Shown here: positions 22,868 to 35,142 of the stretch, piece after piece
Layout of the letters: the number at the start of each line of letters is the position of its first letter
Position numbering within the stretch: the first letter of the stretch is position 1
NCBI GenBank assembly: GCA_903813345.2
Contig: CAIIXF020000010.1
Coordinates: forward strand, 15,759,181-15,823,180
Reading direction: 5' to 3'
Length of the DNA stretch: 64,000 bases
From: Owenia fusiformis
Lineage: Eukaryota; Annelida; Polychaeta; Sabellida; Oweniidae
Notes under the pieces: generated by a model
Databases searched by the model: none
What the model saw: the letters and a program-made list of their open reading frames with translations, nothing else
What the model was told of the DNA's origin: nothing
Made by a program: the position numbers and the translations under genes

Positions 22868-23539
22868 GTACGTCCAACTGATATATTCACAATAGACGTC
22901 CCTATCCACTATCAAGGAATATGGGGATATAAGACTATCGATTATGGGTTTCGGATGTGCAAGAAATTTGGTTTGGAAAGTTGTTTTGTGAAAAACAATT
23001 GTGTTTTTCAGATTTTGTTTGATTTTTCAAATGCGAGCCAAATTGTTCCTCGTATGAGCCAAGCCAATTCAACAAAATTGTGTGGAATATTTAGGTAATT
23101 TATGATTACCATTACCATTTAAAACATTTTATTACCAGAATTTGGAATATATGAACATTCCTTTACCTCTAGATATAAATCTCACCTATTTGTTATTGTA
23201 TTATGTTTTGTAAAAATGAACAATAATTTGTTGTTTGACCCCTTGCGCCCCAAGGACCGCAGTTACCAAATACCTTACTCACTTCGAGAGCCATGGATGG
23301 AGGAGGGGGGGGGGGGTTATATGTCTTTACGATGGAGCAAATTCACAAGAACTCGTGTGTTTAAAAAAAACAACTAAGTACCCCAGTAAGAAACTGGATA
23401 TTATATCTCTGGAGGATGAAAAATTGGAAAATTTGGAGTCAAAAGAATAAATTCAAGTAGCATGTCCTATCATGTCTTATATACACGTGATCCCCCCTCC
23501 ATTCGATCCCCCCTCAATCCGATATTAATTTATTTTGAT

Positions 23540-24607
23540 TATTTTTTGTATAACGCTTAGAAACTAACTTTAAAAAGTGAGCAATGTCATTAGTATTGTG
23601 ATAATAACGTCCCTTATACCTATTTATAACAGGTCGTGTAGACCATTGTTGCCCGATTTATAGTAAAAACATTGACTTTTGCACGTTGGTGATGATGCTT
23701 CTTTCTTAAAAGATCTCATATCTTAGAGGGGTATCAGTTAAAAAAAAATACTAAATGATCTAACATATTTTGCCATGCACTGCTATGGCATTATTTTTGC
23801 TTCTTTATTCATTAAATTCAAATACATTCGCTAAATCCATTTTCCATTCGGTAAAAACGTTTATATATTTGTTACAGCAAATTAAATTTTCAAAATAGCC
23901 AATGGATTAAATCACGTAATATTATGTGCATTAAATTACATATTTTATTCGCTAAATGATATGTTTTTTTGTGTAAATTGTTATGGTATTCCTTGAGAGT
24001 AACACATTATATGCACAATATTGAATTTCTATTTGAACACTACCGATATAAGTTTGTCTATATTTACCAAATGGTTTATTTTGCAAAATGGCCGCTCAGC
24101 TATTCTACATCGTTCAAATATATCACGTGACTGAAAGTCTCGTAAAGTATCGAAAAATAACGAAATTTATCGAATGTGGCATTCGGTATTAACCGAATAT
24201 AAATAATCTAAATACAGAATGTACAAATAATTAATTGAGTTATACGTGCGTTAAAAACAAATTGATTCGCTGTATCGCACAAATACATGTATAAATATCA
24301 AATGTAAATGCCAAAGTGTAATCATTTAGCGAATATAAATTGTATAGATTATTATATTCGATAAAATAAGAAGCATTCGATAAATTGGGTAAAGGTTTGG
24401 CAAATTGTTTGTTTTATTTGGTATGTATGGAATATTTAATGGACCGAACAAAGAAGCAGTTTAAACACCATACACTCCGCCTATTCATTTGGCAATGCAG
24501 CTGTAAATTTTCTCTTGAAAAAATAAATCTTCCAAATTTGTTGAGTTTTCTTGCAGAAATCGCCTTATCCCCCCTCCATCCCATTTGTACGACCACCGGG
24601 CGTGAAC
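23540..24607. repeat. Dispersed repeat R1, copy interrupted by 695-bp insertion
   Basis: The flanks 23540-23783 and 24479-24607 align with the continuous copy at 35443-35817: both share 'TTTAAAAAGTGAGCAATGTC', 'GGTCGTGTAGACCATTGTTG', 'CATATTTTGCCATGCACTGC' and 'GCCTATTCATTTGGCAAT'. The continuous second copy defines the insertion exactly. The family is unknown and it is non-coding. Confidence 0.8.
23784..24478. mobile_element. AT-rich insertion within R1
   Basis: It is absent from the second R1 copy, so it is an insertion or a loss in that copy. It is very AT-rich and dense in ATTCGCTAAAT / ATTTAGCGAAT motifs in both orientations, with weak inverted similarity of its ends (GCTTCTTT / AAAGAAGC). 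It has no ORF of note. Probably a non-autonomous DNA element. Confidence 0.55.
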
Positions 24608-25104
24608 ACAATGAGCGAGTTAATAAACAACACCATTGTCTCATGGAGTAAATGAACATTCGTTGAATCATGGATTACGCTACTGAAAATAATTATCTTT
24701 ACATTACAATAGTGCAGTGACAGTCAAGTGGATTAGCCTTCTGATGTTTTGGCAGTTACATATTTATGTCGCTTTCCATAATCCGTATTTATTGCGCATT
24801 TGGAAAGTGATCCCAAAGATCCTAACTGTATAGATAGATGGCAGTTGGATAGATAGATGGCAGTTAAAACGCTAACAAAAGTAAACAAAGGCTCCGACGA
24901 TTATGTCGGTTTACTACTACATTCTGAGTCATAAGTACATTCTAACTGTATAATTCTGAGCATAAATGTGTATGGATTAACGTTTACGATACAATTGTAG
25001 CGATATACCTTGATTTATCGCGAATTTTGGACGAAATAAAAACATTCAAGAAATTTTCCTGGATTTGTCAAAGATGGCGACTTTTGATGGAAGTAAGACC
25101 TGCC
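24608..25104. other. Intergenic, short direct duplication only
   Basis: It holds a duplicated ATAGATAGATGGCAGTT (about 24832-24866) and otherwise nothing I recognise. Confidence 0.4.
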
Positions 25105-26117
25105 TTGTCGATATGACATGCGGTAGGGGGCTGTGTGCCCTGCTTCTTCAGTACCGGAATGTGACTTGTAGGCGAAGACACACACCTTGGAAAAACGTCG
25201 ATTACTACTTTTTTCAAGGCCTAACTGCGTCGCTAACATGCTAAATATAAGAGTTAGCTGACGTTTGGGAGTCTGACTTACCTTCTAAAGGTTAGAACCC
25301 GAATCTTAATGAAACCACATCACCTTTGTTCCGTCAACCATGGAGCATTTGCCACAGCATCCAAGAGGTAAATCATTGATCGAGAAAATGAATGATTTCC
25401 TTGTAAGTTCCGGAAGTTTCAATACGAAAAATTACCGAACATATGTGAAAACCGAATATTTGTTCGTTGTTTTCACGATTTACAGGTTCGTTTGTTCTTC
25501 AATGTTTTGGTCTAAATTATAAAGCATCACCAACAGGTCTTACTCTATTAATCGACTAATACAGCAGACGGCTCATATTTCTACGTAGCATTTCATTCAG
25601 ACCAATAGTGGGAGTGTAGATCACGCAGTTTCGTTCGTTGCGTACTTCACTTGAAATTGGTAATTTTAAATATTGACTACTTCACTTAGCTTGGCGGATG
25701 TAGAACATTGCTTAATATTCTTTTAATTTTCACACCAGACATGCTTGGTTGACACGTCAACAAAGTAAAGTTCAAGGGTCAATGCGTTATTTCGTGATAA
25801 CTACAACGCCTTCCCGGAAGTCAACATTGATGAAAAATGAAAAAGTCGGAAAAGCATTTACGCTAATTTCTATCAAATGCTATGTTTATGCATCATCATC
25901 GACGCAACAAAGGTGATATGGTTTCATTAAGATTCGGGTTCTAACCTTTAGAAGGTAAGTCAGACTCCCAAACGTCAGCTAACTCTTATATTTAGCATGT
26001 TAGCGACGCAGTTAGGCCTTGAAAAAAGTAGTAATCGACGTTTTTCCAAGGTGTGTGTCTTCGCCTACAAGTCACATTCCGGTACTGAAGAAGCAGGGCA
26101 CACAGCCCCCTACCGCA
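25105..26117. repeat. Head-to-head inverted repeat at LINE 5' end
   Basis: The segment 25105-25340 is the reverse complement of 25900-26117. Both encode, on opposite strands, the same short frame beginning MLATQLGLEKSSNRRFSKV and both carry 'GATTCGGGTTCTAACC'. The arms are separated by about 560 bp of unrelated sequence. The right arm runs into LINE ORF1; the left diverges from the LINE after the shared TACCGCA. This suggests inverted duplication of the LINE 5' UTR, or a shared 5' module. Confidence 0.75.
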
Positions 26118-26123
26118 CCCCAA

Positions 26124-27330
26124 ATGGATTTAACACTGAAATTGATGGATTTAACACAACAAGTGAAAGAGATACGTAAGGAGTTAGCACAAGTAAAGAA
26201 AGACTATGAAAGTGATGTTAATAGACTGAACAGAATGGTGAATACACTAAAGATCGAATTAGGTCAACACACATGCGATGTGATAAGCCCTATGTTTTCC
26301 AAGCCTAATAGGCTAAGGGCTAATTCTGTTCCGACCAGTTCCACAGTCAACGTAGCCAATTCCCAAACAGCTGTTCGCTCAAAACAACAACAAATAGGTG
26401 ATACTAACAACAAACCCGAAACTCAAGGTCATTGCAACTCTACCTGTAATACTCAGTGTGCTGACTCAACGCCGACCCCAGGGGCAATGCCCCCTAGTTC
26501 GAATACTATATACATTCAGCTTTATACAGCCAAGCACCGTTATTAAGGACACAACTGTGATCGACAAAAACACACGTGAAAACATGAAAACGCCAAAAAC
26601 TGGAATTAAACCCTCAACGACAGTAGCCATAGGTGATGAATCTAAAGAAGAAACCGATGGGTTCACGTTGGTTGAACGTCGTAGAAAGTCACCTCGCGCC
26701 ACCGAAAACCGCTTTGGTGAAGAGAGACCAGCGAAAATGCAGACTTTAGGGAAGACCCCGAAGCTCAATAAACCACACGACGTTAAAGAGACGCCTGTTA
26801 ACAAGCCAATGAAAGGTCTCAAGGGTGCGTCTTTTGAAAGATCGCAATCGCTATACCTCGAAAATATTCAAATGGACGATAATGATACCGATGATGATAT
26901 TATTGCACTTGTTAAAGAACATGCAAAAAGTAAGGGGATCAAGTTAATGCAAGCATACGTTATCCATAACCGATTCTCGATGTATCGTGTTGGCGTCAGA
27001 ATGACTGTTCCCGTCTCATCAGCAGATAAGGCTGTTGAAGATGATTCATGGCCTGCCCCGATAAAATGTCGCCAATGGCAGCGCTTCAGGCAGAACGCAA
27101 ATTATGGTGACAACATTCCCTCCCGGATTACATATAGGTCCAGACGATATCAACATGATAATAACCTTATCGATCGACCGTCATGGGAACGCGATGATGA
27201 GAAAACTGATAATGACTATTTTAAAGACGACAATATGTACCACAGGAACATGTGTGACGCAACACGGGAGTATGTACGGGAGAAATTCGGCAATAACCTG
27301 GGAGCAACAGGTTCTTACGCTGACTGGTAG
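26124..27330 (+). pseudogene. LINE ORF1 (frameshifted)
   Basis: The first frame runs from ATG 26124 to a stop at 26546 and has an N-terminal coiled coil (heptads in LTQQVKEIRKELAQVKKDY). A second frame, open to 27330, continues the protein, so a frameshift lies at about 26500-26545. The C-terminal part contains a block around SLYLENIQMDD...DDIIALVKEHAKSKGI...RVGVRM, which resembles the RRM-like ORF1p fold of invertebrate LINEs: nucleic-acid-binding chaperones that package the RNA. ORF1p annotation is by resemblance and context with ORF2 only 100 nt downstream. Confidence 0.7.
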
Positions 27331-27430
27331 ATAACTGTTCTTTACTATCGAAACACTGCCCTCATATTTGAGATGCATACCGTGTTTATAGTTTTTTCTC
27401 TTTTTAATTATAATTATACTCTTCTCTCAA

Positions 27431-29073
27431 ATGCATGTAACAGATTCAACTGGCAAACAATTGGTTATATCCGCATGGAACGTTAACGGGTTGAATGCAT
27501 CGAATGTAAGGCTACATATGCTTTGCGAAAATTCGGATATTGTATGTGTAAATGAACATTGGTTATTTGAAGGAAGTCTTAACGAACTACAAAATGTTCA
27601 TGACAGATTCACTTATACAGCTGCTAGTAGTAAATCCTTGGATCCCTTAGATCAGGGCCATGTTATTGGAAATGGTGGGGTTGCAATACTATGGCGGAAG
27701 TCACTTAGTCACTGCATCTTTCCAGTAGTGAAATACAAGACCGATCGAGTGATTGTAATCAAAGTTCTACAGCCCCCCTACAAATGTGTTTATGTCATAT
27801 GTTGTTATCTGCCCCATGCAAACTGTAAAACGGAAAATTTTCTCGAGGTATTAGATTATCTAGAGAACGTTCTTGAAGAGGTATCATCTCAGAACAGTAA
27901 CTGTGTTATAATTGGAGACATGAACGCTCACTTTGGCGATAGTGTAGGTACACGTGGTACAGGTGCAATCTCAAATAACGGTAAACTCCTGAATCAAATG
28001 TGTAAACGAACTGGTTTGACTCCTATAGATATGTTCCCAATTTGTACGGGACCAACATATACGTTCTTTAGGGATTATACTGGTGAGTCGTACATTGACC
28101 ATATTCTTGTCACCGGCGGTCTTGTTTCAAAATGCTTAAATGTAAAAGTGTTTGATGAAGATTTAACAAATATGTCAGATCATTTGCCAATTAAAGTAAC
28201 TCTAAATATTGAAACTCAACCAGCAGCGAGAAAGAACGAGTCTCGTTCTTATAAGTCACGCCCCGCATGGAATAAAGCTACAGATGAGCACTTGAAACAA
28301 TATAAGCAACTGATGAATGTGAAAATTTCTAGCCTGATACGAGATATGAATAAAAGTGGCAGTATGTCAAACATGGACATTGAACTATTTTTTAATGAAT
28401 TGTCCGATATAATTAATGATGTAACCTCCCAGTCCTTACCAAAATCAAGGTTCAACAAACATTTAAAACCATATTGGACGGAGACTGTAAAAGAATGCTT
28501 GAAACAAAAGAAAATGACGTGGAATAGATGGAAGTTCTATGGAAAATCTAGAGAGCCAGAAAATGCATATTGGAAGGCTTACAAGGACGCAAAAAGAATG
28601 TTTAGAAAGGCAATCCGTAGGGCTCAATATGATTTTGAAATTAAGTGTCAAAAGGAAATTGATGACGCTGCAGATTTATCCTTAAACAAGTTTTGGTACT
28701 TGATCAAACAACGCAAGGGTAATTCGTGTAAATCCATCGCAATACGAAATGATGAAGGACTAGTGCTCACTGAGCCCGATGAAGTACTAATGGAATGGAA
28801 GTCCTATTTTGAGAAGCTAGTGTCCCTCAAGAAAGATACACCATATGACAGCGAATTTGAAAAGATGATTAATAATGAAGTAGATGAAATGAAACGAGAC
28901 AGTTTTAACAATGACGACGGAGCTTTCACAGAGGCATTAACGTGCAATGAAGTACATCTAATCACATCCAAGTTAAAAAATGGGAAAGCTCCCGGGTGGG
29001 ATCAAATTACACCGGAGCACATTAAGAATGGGGGAGATTTATTAATCCAAGCTCTAACACGTCTAACAGGATC
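27431..29073 (+). pseudogene. LINE ORF2, 5' part: endonuclease and start of RT
   Basis: An endonuclease/exonuclease/phosphatase fold is clear from SAWNVNGLNAS, VCVNEHW, VIIGDMNAHFG, YIDHILV and MSDHLPI, the set of metal- and DNA-binding motifs that nick the target. A linker and the opening RT motif KLKNGKAPGWDQITPEHIK follow. The frame is then cut by the foldback element at 29074, which supplies a premature TAA. The 3' continuation is at 37996. Confidence 0.88.
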
Positions 29074-30198
29074 TTAAGAGGTTCTGGACAAATCATTTGA
29101 TTCTGGACTTGTCATATTTTTTTTTCAACGAAATCACATCCAAGGGTTGAATTTTTATAAGCTATTTAGAGAGTGAGTCCTGCCTAGTATTAATTTCAAT
29201 AAAAAAGTTAAAATAGAACCCTATTTGAGAGTCAATCTAATACTTACATTACATTGATAAATTAAGGCAAATCCTGAAATATAGTGCATTTTTTATGAAA
29301 TATTATCCAGCAAGTTTTAAGATGAAACGGTCTTATTTAAATACAAATCATAACATGATGATATTTTTCATGAAACATTTTTTATTTTTAATTTAGGTGA
29401 AAACCCTTACACGATGATGTGTTTTCATAACTTCTTTCATAAAATTCCATCAAGGGGTGAAGATAAAATGATCGAATTTAAGTGATTTAAGGATCACGAG
29501 AATATGTTTTCTTGGATATTTTCTATGAAATCCCATCCAATGGTCAAGGTAAAATTTTGATTTTGATTTGGTATTAGGTCACGTGTTCCAAAGATCCATA
29601 TAAGGCCCATAGAACCATATAGGAACGTCATTTTGAATGTCACGTGATAGATCCATATAAGGCTTTTAGAACCATGTCGGGAAAGATGAGGGGAAGCCCC
29701 TGACACCTGTTTCACGATTTTATCCGAACGTTGTTCGGATCATTTCGGTTTTTATGCACTTCATTATTGTACCGAAGTTTGCCGATTCGATTCGTCGTAT
29801 TTCGGAATCCTGGTGACAATTTTATACTCCATTTGGAGTATTTTTGATCTACTTCTTATGACGAAAATTCCCGAACCTTGTTCGGATTAATCCGGATTTT
29901 CTGACCTACTTTATCTTCCGAGATTTCACGAGTTAACATTCGTCTCATTTCGGAATCCTGGTGACAATTTTATACTCCATTGGAGTATTTTTGATCTACT
30001 TCTTATGACGAAAATTCCCGAGCCTAGTTCGGATTAAACCGGATTTTCTGACCTACCTTATCTACCGAGATTTAACGAGTTACATTCGTCTCATTTCGGA
30101 ATCCTGGTGACAATTTTATACTCCATTGATGTATTTTTGATCTACTTTTTCTGGATTTTGCCCTACTTATTATATCTTGACAACAAGCAAATCAAAAA

Positions 30199-30277
30199 GT
30201 TCGACATGAACGGGTCTCGATCAACTAACATAGAGCGTGGAAGCCAGGCACGCTAACCATGAGGCCAACGTGCTACC
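30199..30277 (-). repeat. tRNA-derived (SINE-like) segment in FB1 left arm
   Basis: On the minus strand it reads TTGGCCTCATGGTTAGCG (D-arm/A-box-like) and, about 40 nt on, TTGATCGAGACCC (T-arm/B-box-like, compare GGTTCGANNCC). This spacing is typical of a tRNA-derived RNA polymerase III promoter. It is too degenerate for a functional tRNA. It is repeated at 36791-36870 (+) in the other arm. Confidence 0.55.
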
Positions 30278-30382
30278 GATATGAAAGAACAAAAGTATTA
30301 TATATTTATACCGAGCGTCAATTCAAAATGATCCTCACTTTTGACTCCACTTAAATACGACTCGTCAGTTGTATCCAGAATA

Positions 30383-30446
30383 GGTGAACGCCTATGGCGC
30401 TAGTGAATAACCCAGTCCCAGGTGAGTGGTTCGTATCCCTCCGTGA
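30383..30446 (+). repeat. Second tRNA-like segment in FB1 left arm
   Basis: TATGGCGCTAGTGAATAACCC (A-box-like) is followed by GTGGTTCGTATCCCTCC, a close match to a B box. Its mirror copy is at about 36620-36684 on the minus strand. Confidence 0.55.
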
Positions 30447-30603
30447 TATACTATTTTTGTTTTATGAAATACGACAGAAAGGAGCAAGGTGTAGTTTGAA
30501 AACAAGACGTTAGTTTGTTTCAAAACAGTTTGGAAACATTAATCTCTGATAATTTAAGATTTTCCACTCCTGAAGGGCCTCTAGATCTATGAAATTCATT
30601 AAT

Positions 30604-31318
30604 CCACTCAGTAAAAATACGATTTCTCTGCAACCTGATGTCCAATCAAGATCATTCAAATATATATGTGTTCCTGACACGTTTGGGCGTCCGGGAATAG
30701 CAAGGTCTACACAAAGTTTGCACGCGAAATTGACTTTAATTCATGACTGAAATCGGGAAGACAAAATTTGAGATTCACAAACAAAATTGCTTGTGAAAAC
30801 TATTTACAAAAGTGTTCCAGAGACTCTAATCTACTTGGCTTAGGTTTTATTTGAAGATACATTGCCTTATTAAGCAGGTAGAGGGGCATACAGAATACGG
30901 AAGCAAATGCTATGTTGAAAAATTTCTATATTTCAATTTGAACCTGTTATTACATGTCACGTAGGCCAGTGTTTTATATGGGGATTATATGTACTTTACT
31001 TGTTTACATGAACGTAAATCATTACATGAAATCTGCATTCTTCCGGGTTTATTCTGGGTTTGTATTGTCCTTTTGGGGCTTTTCGACTTTAAAACAAACC
31101 CTACCTAAATGGATTGTGTCTCGGGAACGTTTTTGTAAATAGTTATTATAAACAATTCTGAAAGAATATCACATATTTTTGTCTTCCCGATTTCAGTCAT
31201 GAATTACGTCAATTTCTCGTGCAAACCGGATGCCAGAACATGTCAGGAACATAAAGATACTCGAATGATGTTGATTGAACATCAGGGTGCAGAGAAATCG
31301 TAATTTTACTGAGTGGCT
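30604..31318. mobile_element. Nested inverted-repeat element FB2
   Basis: CCACTCAGTAAAAATACGAT and on (30604-30775) is matched by the inverted segment at 31178-31318, with about 80-85% identity by eye. The inner ends share GACTGAAATCGGGAAGAC / GTCTTCCCGATTTCAGTC. It sits immediately inside the FB1 left arm. The interior of about 400 bp has no ORF. Confidence 0.7.
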
Positions 31319-31339
31319 TCACGAAAAAATAAGCAGCAC

Positions 31340-31400
31340 TTTAGGCCACCTTAAATACAACTCGTCAGTTGTATCCAGTTGGAATCCCAGCGTATTTTTT
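31340..31400 (+). repeat. Short duplicate of FB1 arm sequence
   Basis: CTTAAATACAACTCGTCAGTTGTATCCAG repeats, with one change, the segment near 30350-30381 of the left arm; the core ACTCGTCAGTTGTATCC is identical. It shows internal rearrangement of FB1. Confidence 0.6.
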
Positions 31401-31481
31401 TATTTTTTTAATTATATGGTTGTGCTTTGATTTTACGCTGAAAACATTTATAACAACGTCAACCTTATATTAAAACATTTA

Positions 31482-33298
31482 TTAGACTCCAGATGTCAAT
31501 CTGGAGTCTATTGTTTTTGCCAGTATTCTTATTCTTCTTATTCTTATTATTCTTTGGGAGTTTTTTCAATAACTATGAGGTATCCAGTAAGAACCATAAT
31601 ACAGTTGATTTAGGTTCAGTATCTAGTTGGTGGGAAATTGGGTCAAAATTTTATCTAGGTCAAAGGTCAAGAACTAGGTCAAATCCAGTACTTTGTCACT
31701 TTTTTTGATTTTCTCGGTCGTCCTTCAATATTTTTGATCCGTTTTTTTTTCATTGTGTTCCTCATAAAAATGTAGAAAATCTAGGGTCGATTTAGTTTTT
31801 TGGTATCTCAAACCGATTTCTAGATATCAGTGTCCGAAAACGAGGTCCAAAAAAAAGTTCTCCGAATCCAATGTCCAGGATATCAGTCTTATGGGAGATT
31901 TTCTCAGGATTCCGAATCTGAAATTCAAATTTCGATTTGATTTCCGGTTCAGAAGTTATGGCGTTTTGAAAATTCAAAAATCGCTAAATTTGGTGCCCCA
32001 TGTTAATTCAATGGGAAAAAATATTTTTTTGAAGTGTAAAATACGAGATACAGACTAAGCACAGCTAAACATAATGGAAGCCCATAAAAGAAAGGGACCT
32101 CAAAACCTTCTTTTCATAAAAATTTGGACACCAAAATGCCTAGGTCAAAATCTAGGTCAAATTCAAAGTTTTTCCTTATTTTTGCGATTCTGACACTACA
32201 GATTAATTATATTCTTCAAAATTGTGTATACATGTAGCCAAGAGTGTGCTAATAGTGTTAGCCTTTTGCCGTCAGAAAGTATTTTGCCCCACTTTTGAGA
32301 TATGGTGTCCGAAAAGTAGGTCAAAATAAAAAATTCTCCAAATTTAACGTTTGAGTTATGAATTAAGTATAGAATTTTCCCAGGAATCCGAATCTGCAAA
32401 TCAAATTTCGATCCGACTTCCTGTTCGGAAGTTATGACATTTTGAAAGCTCAAAAATCGCTAAATTTGGTGCCCCATGTTATGTCAATGGGAAAAAAGAT
32501 TTTTTTGAAGTGTAAAATTCGAGATATAGACTAAGTACAGCTTAAAATAATGAAAGCCTATGAAAGAAGGGGACCTCGAAGGCTACCTAACTTCAAAATT
32601 TGGACACCAAAATCCCCAGGTCAAAATCTAGGTCAAATTCATAGTTTTTCCTTATTTTTGCGATTCTGACACTATGTTTAAATGATTTGCTTCAAAATTT
32701 TGTATACAGGTAGGAAAAAGTGTGCTAATAGTGTAAGCCTTTTGCCGTCAGAAAGTATTTCTACCCACTTTTGAGATATGGTGTCCGAAAAGTAGGTCAA
32801 AATAAAAAGTTCTCCAAATTTAACATATGAATTATGAATTAAGGGTAGAATTTTCTCAGGAATCCGAGTCTGCAAACCAAATTTCGATCCGACTTCCGAT
32901 TCGAAAGTTATGGCGTTTTGAAATTTCGAGAAAAATCGATCTGATGGTATCCTGATAGAAAGTCAAGAGTAGAGAAGAAAATATTGAAAAATGCATCCAT
33001 CCTTCCTTTGTGATCCTATCGTATCCTTCTTATCTACCTTTCCTTCATATCCTCTCCTTCCTATCCTTCCTATTCTATTCCTTCTTCATATTCTATTCTA
33101 TCATTCTTTCTTATTCTATCCTATCGTTCCTTCCTATTCTAGCCTATCCTTCCTTCCTTTTTCATCCATCCATCCATCCATCTTTTTCTGGATGACTCAA
33201 CTTATTTTGGATGACTCGGCTTATTCTGGATGACTCGGCCAAAAAAAGTCTAGATCTGGAGTCTGAAATTGAACTTCGTTCAATTTCCAAAGTCTAGT
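31482..33298. repeat. Element bounded by AGACTCCAGAT motifs, ~475-bp tandem units inside
   Basis: It starts with AGACTCCAGATGTCAATCTG and ends with CTAGATCTGGAGTCTG...CAAAGTCTAG. Inside, a unit of about 475 bp occurs about three times; marker strings such as GAAGTTATGGCGTTTTGAAA recur near 31951, 32425 and 32905, and AAATTTGGTGCCCCATGTTA recurs twice. A pyrimidine-rich CCTTCCTAT tract (33000-33180) and three TGGATGACTCGGCTTATT units follow. Non-coding. Confidence 0.7.
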
Positions 33299-33773
33299 TA
33301 TCTTTTCAGTTGTATTAAAATGTAAAATATGATGTATGTCAGCTTATTGCTTTCTGGGGAACAGTCAATGAATCGGACACTCATGTAAATCGACATGGTT
33401 ATAACATTGAGCTCAATGCAGTAAATTAGTTACTTCTATGAATCACAGCGGGATTGGTTTCATTTTATATGATTGCCAACTCTGGCGGTATTTTTGTAAA
33501 TGCTTTTGACCGCGGTAAATGTGAAACTGATACAGTTGTGTATTATTCAGTTGTTTTATATCTTGGTCACATTTGCTCCGATTTTCACTACGGCGCCCGG
33601 CCGATTGAGTATTGTGTTCAGAAATGTATTCAATTTTGAACAAAATACTCGCAGCAAATGTGATCCAGGCATTACACAGCGGTATTTCGAACATACTATT
33701 GTTGCATAACCACGACCCAGCCAATTTTAAAATCATACTCCTTATTTAAATCCAACGATATGAGCTCATGGAA

Positions 33774-35142
33774 AGTATACATTTTAACTTTTATACATCT
33801 TTACAAATACTAGAAATCTACATGTTCGAGTGGATCACGAAAGGTCCCCACATAGCAGCAGTCTCCATAAAATGCAAAATACAATATAAATGCAAAGTAT
33901 TGATAACTTGACTTTGACTGATTTTTGAATTGAGATGAACTTGTTGAAACCTCGTGAAACGCCAGATACTAGTACCTAGATGTGACCTTGAAATAATGTT
34001 GGCCAATACACATTGACTTTGACCTTAGGTCACCTAATCATGTGTCGTCAAGGGTCATTGTAGCCCTCAAGGTCCTTACAACGCCAAATACTTAGATATT
34101 AATTTTTGATCTTGAAACAAACTTGACCCAGTAACATTGGCCTTGAACTCAGTTCACCTAATCGTTGGTTGCCAAGGGTCACAGCAGCCCAAAGGACTTT
34201 AAATCACCAAATACCTAGATATTGATATTTTACATAGGAATGACCTTGACTTCAGGTCACCTAATCATGCCTCATCAAGGGTCGAATCTCAAACCAAGGG
34301 TAAAAACGCGTAAACCTAGATATTGACATTTTAAAGAGAGAATCGGATCTAGCAAGCAGTCTAACAAAAAAATTGTTTCAATTTTAGAATATTTCTGGCT
34401 TATGTCATTCCTTTTCATGTCTATTTTCTAAAAATCCCCAAAGTGCACTATTTATTTCAGGAAAACTAAAGAGTTTACAACAATGACTTTTGTATATTTC
34501 TTCTATAAGAATGGTTACTTATTATTTACAATTTTGCACTTTTAATCTATTATAACTTCATTAATTTCTAACATATTGTAAATATTTTGTGAGATATTGT
34601 ATTTGAGATTGTAAGGAACAGTGTACGTCAGTTGTACATGTTGCTTGTAATTTTGTCACCTCCATATATCTGATTCTGTCTTTAACCTAGAATGACTTTG
34701 ACCTCTGACCTTAGTAGAACGTTCACTGGCCCTTCAAGTATGAGGGCAAAAGGAGATGTCGAGACCTACTATAAAGCATGTTCGGTCTGTCTGTCATTTT
34801 GTCTGTCTGTCGGGACATCTCCTTCTACACCATTTAACCTTAGTGAGTTGGTCTCCGAAGGTCAGAGTTAAGTTCATTCAAAGGTAAACGATCAATGTCT
34901 AGGTATTTGGCGTTTGATGATACTATGGCCCTTGGCGAATTATGAATTATTAGATGAACCGAGGTCAACATTAATGTTTCTTGTACAAGGTCATCCCAAG
35001 GTCAAAGATAAATATTTAGGTATTTTACGTTTCAAGAACTTTGGACAAATTCGGTTCAATTCAAGAATTGGTCAAGGTCAAAAAATCAATTTACAGGTAT
35101 TTTGTATTTTTTTGTAAAGATGTATAAAAGTTAAAATGTATA
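33774..35142. mobile_element. Nested inverted-repeat element FB3 with GACCTTGA-type tandem units
   Basis: The ends GTATACATTTTAACTTTTAT (33774) and the exact inverse at 35142 form terminal inverted repeats of about 36 bp. The left half holds three or four degenerate units of about 120 bp (CCTTGACTTCAGGTCACCTAATC, 'CCAAATACCTAGATATTGA'). The right half carries related units in inverse orientation. The centre includes AAGGAGATGTC...GACATCTCCTT around a (TCTG)n stretch. Confidence 0.7.

Larger units (their letters stand above)
29074..30604 (+). repeat. FB1 left arm
   Basis: It contains about two and a half tandem units of roughly 160 bp starting with GGAATCCTGGTGACAATTTT (29800-30145), then two tRNA-like segments in opposite orientation. 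Nearly identical to the inverted right arm at 36463-37991. Confidence 0.88.

Noticed and set aside
29074-29077. TTAA at the FB1 ends as a piggyBac-type target duplication
   Set aside because: With TTAA duplicated, the uninterrupted LINE would carry an in-frame stop and a frame mismatch; GATC as the duplication restores the frame, so TTAA belongs to the element.
33010-33195. Frame rich in Phe/Leu/Ser/Pro that looks like membrane helices
   Set aside because: It is a translation of a CCTTCCTAT pyrimidine tract inside FB1.
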